NCBI GenBank assembly: GCA_965371445.1
Contig: CBDUYN010000301.1
Coordinates: forward strand, 1 to 7,280
Length of the DNA: 7,280 nucleotides
Source: DASWIG01 sp965371445
GTDB lineage: Bacteria > Acidobacteriota > Thermoanaerobaculia > Multivoradales > J023
Direction of reading: 5' to 3'
Shown here: positions 4,576-7,280 of the stretch, piece by piece
How the letters are laid out: each line of letters begins with the position of its first letter
How positions within the stretch are numbered: the first letter of the stretch is position 1
The notes under the pieces: generated by a model
Told to the model about the DNA's origin: nothing
Database searches by the model: none
Seen by the model: only the letters and a program-made list of their open reading frames with translations
Program-made: the position numbers and the translations under genes

Positions 4576-6918
4576 TCACGGGACGCTCGTCGACCACGCC
4601 GAGACGTCGCCGGATTCGAATCCGTCGGCGAAGAGCCAGGCCGGGATCGGATCGTTCATGAACACCCCGCGGCCGTAGGTCGCCAACACCAGCTTGCCGT
4701 TCAACGCGCCCCATTCCATGTCGCTGACGTAGGCCACGGCCGGGAGACCGCCGGAAAAGGACCGCCACGTGGTGCCGCCGTTCGAGCTCACGAAGACGCC
4801 GAGGTCCGAACCGACGTACATCGTCTGATCGGGGCCGAAGACCGGCGCCCGCACGTCGACCAGGCCAGGCAGGTCGTTGGTGACGTCATAGAAAATGCCT
4901 CCCGAATCATCGCTCATCACCAGCCGTTTGCCGCTGATGCCGGAGAGGGTTACCAGCACCTGGCGGCCGGAGGGAGTGAGGTCACCGAAGGCGACGCCGG
5001 TCATCTTGCGGTCTTCCCAGAACGTCACCGGGTTCACTCGCTCCCACATCGTCTGAGCGTCGTTCGAGATCCAGACCTGATCGACACCGTCGGCGCCAGC
5101 CACGATGAAGCCGTCGGGCGAGACCTTGAAGGTCAGCACGTTGAACGAAAAAGTAGCCAGCGGGTTCCACGGCAGGCTACCGTTGTCCGCCCGGTAGATC
5201 GTCTTGCCCTGTTTGGTGTAGAAGTGGGTGCCGTCGTAGATCAGAGGAGCCCAGAAACCGGCGCCGCCGGGGAGACCGCTCTGGAAAGAAGTCCAGGCCC
5301 CGCACACGTCGCCGCCCGGCGGATACTGGTAAGTATGGGCGGCGCCGACACCCACCAGGGTGACGTAGGGGATGCCGTCCTTCATCGCGATGTCCATGCC
5401 GTCGCAGCAGGTCAGGTTGTCCCAGCCGAGGAAGGCCGACGACGGACCGCGGTGGATGCCGTTGTCCTGGGTACCGATGTAGTAGCGCGAACCGTCATAG
5501 ATGCCGCCGGCGCCGTCGCTCACCGTCAGGAAGTAGGTCTGGGCGAGCTGCAGGTAGAAGTTGCCCAGGTCCTGCCAGTTGTCGCCGTAGTCCCATGACT
5601 TGAAGACCCCGCCGTCGTTGGCCACGTAGACTTCGACGCCCAGGGCGAGAATGAATTGCTGGTCCTCGTGGATGTAGCCGTTCGGATTTGCGTTGCTGGA
5701 CAGCCAGGTGGCGCCGCCGTCCTCCGACTTGTAGACCGTGCGGATGTTGGCGCCGGTGTAAACCAGGTCGGGATTCAAGTAATCCACCGCGATGGTGTTG
5801 TTGTAGTTCATCTGGCCGACGTTGGTCTCCGGGACGGTGACCTTGGTCCAGGTGCCGCCGAAGTCGGGCGAGCGCCAGATCCCCTCCCAGCCGCCGTTGG
5901 GGTCGGCGACGTTGGCGTAGAGCGTCTTATGCCCCCAGAGGAGGTGCGAGTGCGCCAGGCGGATCCTGCCGGACGGCCAATTGCCCCCGGGCAGGGCGTG
6001 TCCGAACCACATGGGGAGGTCATCGCCGGTGGTTGTCAGCAGACCGCTGCCCCCGTACGGCGCGGCCACCAACTCGAAGGCCGAGCTCAGCAGGTGACCC
6101 CAGACCGCCAGATCGGAGGTTGGCCCGTCGAGCGCCAGGGTCCAGATATCCCCGTAGTCGGACGACTTGTAGACTCCCTCGTCGGTCGCCAGAAAGACCA
6201 GATCCTGGTTGCTGGCCTGGGGCAGCAGCACGATCCGCGATACCCAGGCGACGGGCCCGGTCTCGAAGACGACCGGCGTCCAGGTCAGACCGCTGTCTTC
6301 GCTGCGAAAGACGAGGCCGAGGGAGGGGGCCGCGGCGCCCGACACGCCGGTTCCCCCGACATCGCCGGTGCCGATCCAGACGTGACCGGCCTTCACCGGA
6401 TGGGAGGTGATCGCCGCCACCGACGGATGGGGCAGGTTGTCGAAGACGCTCGACCAGGAGGCGCCGTCGTTGGTCGACCGCCAGAGCCCGCCGCTCGCCG
6501 AGCCGAGGTAGAGGATGTCGGTATCGTGCCGATCCTGCTCGAGGGAAATGACGCGCCCCGACAGCTGGCCGGTGTAGGGCACTCCGGGGCACGCGGCGCG
6601 GGCGCCGAAAGGACCGAGGGTCTGCCACTCCGGCAAGGTGGTGAGGGGCTCCGGGCTCTGCAAGAGACCGTCGAAGGTTCCCTCGCGGACCAGGTACGCG
6701 TAGCGCGCCCGCGCCACCTCTTCGGCGGAATCGGGAAAGTAACGGTGCGCAAAGAGGTCGTCCGGGGCGCGCGGCGAGAGCTCTGCCGCCGGCGCCGGCG
6801 GTGCAGCGGCGGCCGGTGGGCCAGCGGGCGGCGAGATCGGGGGCGTCGTGGAACACCCGGCGGTGATGAGCAGCAGCACGGCCAACGGCAAGTCGCAGAT
6901 CTGTCGCAAGGAAAGCAT
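4576..6918 (-). CDS. Exported Asp-box (BNR/VPS10-like) beta-propeller protein with C-terminal DGFESGD tail
   Basis: The N-terminus has a charged start, a hydrophobic core (residues 10-20) and TAGC with C22, consistent with a lipoprotein signal peptide although the -3 residue is T rather than L. A Pro/Ala-rich linker follows (26-46). From about 118 to 755 Asp-box motifs SxDxGxxW recur: 148-155, 206-213, 252-259, 350-357, 398-405, 441-448 and 711-718, with weaker ones at 618-625 and 669-676. This indicates one or two beta-propellers like those of sortilin/VPS10 and photosystem-assembly-type repeat proteins. The sialidase catalytic arginine triad and FRIP motif are not evident, so hydrolase activity is unsupported. 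Residues 763-775 (FADGFESGDVSAW) form a short C-terminal tail common on secreted proteins of Acidobacteriota and some Gammaproteobacteria, possibly a sorting tag. AAAGGAG lies five bases before the ATG. It is monocistronic and looks intact. Confidence 0.8.
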   Translation of the reverse strand: MLSLRQICDLPLAVLLLITAGCSTTPPISPPAGPPAAAAPPAPAAELSPRAPDDLFAHRYFPDSAEEVARARYAYLVREGTFDGLLQSPEPLTTLPEWQTLGPFGARAACPGVPYTGQLSGRVISLEQDRHDTDILYLGSASGGLWRSTNDGASWSSVFDNLPHPSVAAITSHPVKAGHVWIGTGDVGGTGVSGAAAPSLGLVFRSEDSGLTWTPVVFETGPVAWVSRIVLLPQASNQDLVFLATDEGVYKSSDYGDIWTLALDGPTSDLAVWGHLLSSAFELVAAPYGGSGLLTTTGDDLPMWFGHALPGGNWPSGRIRLAHSHLLWGHKTLYANVADPNGGWEGIWRSPDFGGTWTKVTVPETNVGQMNYNNTIAVDYLNPDLVYTGANIRTVYKSEDGGATWLSSNANPNGYIHEDQQFILALGVEVYVANDGGVFKSWDYGDNWQDLGNFYLQLAQTYFLTVSDGAGGIYDGSRYYIGTQDNGIHRGPSSAFLGWDNLTCCDGMDIAMKDGIPYVTLVGVGAAHTYQYPPGGDVCGAWTSFQSGLPGGAGFWAPLIYDGTHFYTKQGKTIYRADNGSLPWNPLATFSFNVLTFKVSPDGFIVAGADGVDQVWISNDAQTMWERVNPVTFWEDRKMTGVAFGDLTPSGRQVLVTLSGISGKRLVMSDDSGGIFYDVTNDLPGLVDVRAPVFGPDQTMYVGSDLGVFVSSNGGTTWRSFSGGLPAVAYVSDMEWGALNGKLVLATYGRGVFMNDPIPAWLFADGFESGDVSAWSTSVP

Positions 6919-6920
6919 GG

Positions 6921-6967
6921 GAGCTCCTTTCGTAAGCTAGGCTGTTTTCCGCACAACGGTGGAGCTC
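6921..6967 (-). promoter_or_regulatory. Ribosome binding site and possible sequestering stem for the Asp-box gene
   Basis: On the minus strand the leader contains GAGCTCC (6967-6961) and, 33 bases later, its exact reverse complement GGAGCTC (6927-6921), which includes most of the ribosome binding site AAAGGAG (6930-6924). Folding would cover GGAG and could lower translation. Seven pairs with a long loop is modest, and GAGCTC is itself a palindrome, so this may be chance. Confidence 0.35.
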
Positions 6968-7144
6968 GTTGCGATCCGAGGTCCTGCCATTGGCTTACTT
7001 CCGTTCGTCAGCAGCCCCCGGCGCCAAGCGGTCTGCCTTTTGGTCCTCCCGGGGCGAGAAGCACCGACTTTCGCTGGGCTTCAGCCAAGACCAGGTCTGA
7101 CGTCGGGCTCTACTAGGGTAAACGCAGGTCCGGGGGAAAAAGGA

Positions 7145-7279
7145 TCATCGGGTGTGAGATCGGCCTGCGCCCAGGGCGAAGAGCAGCCGACGTAGCGCTA
7201 TGACCCTCCGGCCGTCTTCGACCAGGCCGTGTCTGTACCACGAGACGTGGACGCTCCCACCGGCTGATTCCGGATCTGG
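7145..7279 (-). CDS. Possible C-terminal end of a gene entering from the right edge
   Basis: On the minus strand a frame is open from the window edge to TGA at 7147-7145 and reads, in its central part, GGSVHVSWYRHGLVEDGRRV and then IALRRLLFALGAG. The mix of beta-like and helical segments and the mostly G/C third positions look like a real protein end, but 44 codons open in GC-rich DNA is weak evidence. I do not recognise the family. If real, it runs in the same direction as the Asp-box gene, with a 226-base gap that argues against a tight operon. Confidence 0.25.
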   Translation of the reverse strand, partial: PDPESAGGSVHVSWYRHGLVEDGRRVIALRRLLFALGAGRSHTR

Positions 7280-7280
7280 T

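Larger units (their letters stand above)
6919..7280. other. Region upstream of the Asp-box gene, no confident gene
   Basis: These 362 bases must hold the promoter of the minus-strand Asp-box gene, but I find no convincing -35/-10 pair. Apart from the leader stem at 6921-6967 and the possible gene end at 7145-7279, I see no RNA gene, repeat array or element end. Confidence 0.5.

Noticed and set aside
4576..6918. Sialidase (neuraminidase) function for the Asp-box protein
   Set aside because: Asp-boxes are structural and shared by many propellers; I could not find a FRIP motif or an arginine triad arrangement.
5656..7116. A 486-codon open frame on the plus strand opposite the Asp-box gene
   Set aside because: Valine/glycine/arginine-rich translation with no domain signal. 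It mirrors the real minus-strand gene, whose Asp-box repeats, signal peptide and ribosome site are clear.
6959..7195. A 78-codon plus-strand frame in the upstream region
   Set aside because: No ribosome binding site, no recognisable motif, and irregular codon use; likely chance.
7200..7280. ATG at 7200 opening a plus-strand frame to the window edge
   Set aside because: Only 27 codons, no ribosome binding site, and no familiar sequence.
1..7280. CRISPR array, tRNA/rRNA, toxin-antitoxin or phage-defence cluster
   Set aside because: No spaced repeat series, no tRNA-like cloverleaf, and no gene of known defence families was seen.

Overview
The window is GC-rich, gene-dense bacterial DNA. The gene set suggests an Acidobacteriota-like organism: a membrane-anchored Ser/Thr kinase with a short TPR-type C-terminus, a large secreted Asp-box beta-propeller protein with a C-terminal DGFESGD tail, and a glutaredoxin of the kind fused to thioredoxin reductase. 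This is inference from family knowledge; there is no rRNA or other marker in the window, and Myxococcota or another GC-rich group is not excluded.

Layout. Bases 1-230 hold debris: a short chimeric-looking reading frame and two 12-bp direct repeats that look like the end of a mobile element. Bases 231-1709 (minus) encode a class I isoprenoid-synthase-fold protein with both Asp-rich motifs. A 153-bp divergent spacer follows. A plus-strand series then begins: a glutaredoxin whose reading frame runs into the C-terminal end of a thioredoxin reductase (1863-2318), a gamma-glutamylcyclotransferase-like domain joined to a GNAT acetyltransferase domain (from 2338), and a Ser/Thr protein kinase (3263-4429). 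The kinase converges on a long minus-strand gene for an exported Asp-box protein (4576-6918). The last 362 bases hold its leader and perhaps the 3' end of another minus-strand gene.

The most notable point is damage. In the plus-strand series, the thioredoxin reductase has lost its FAD/NADPH core and carries a one-base frameshift, the GNAT domain stops matching its family halfway and its frame runs over the kinase, and the kinase has no start codon ahead of its glycine-rich loop and only one short TPR-like unit after its membrane segment. Together with the chimeric fragment at 2-202, this looks like repeated deletion (or assembly collapse) concentrated in 1-4430, while the Asp-box gene looks whole. 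I see no defence, CRISPR, secretion or biosynthetic gene cluster. Functionally the genes look independent: redox/glutathione-type chemistry (glutaredoxin, cyclotransferase), signalling (kinase), an isolated terpenoid enzyme, and a surface protein.
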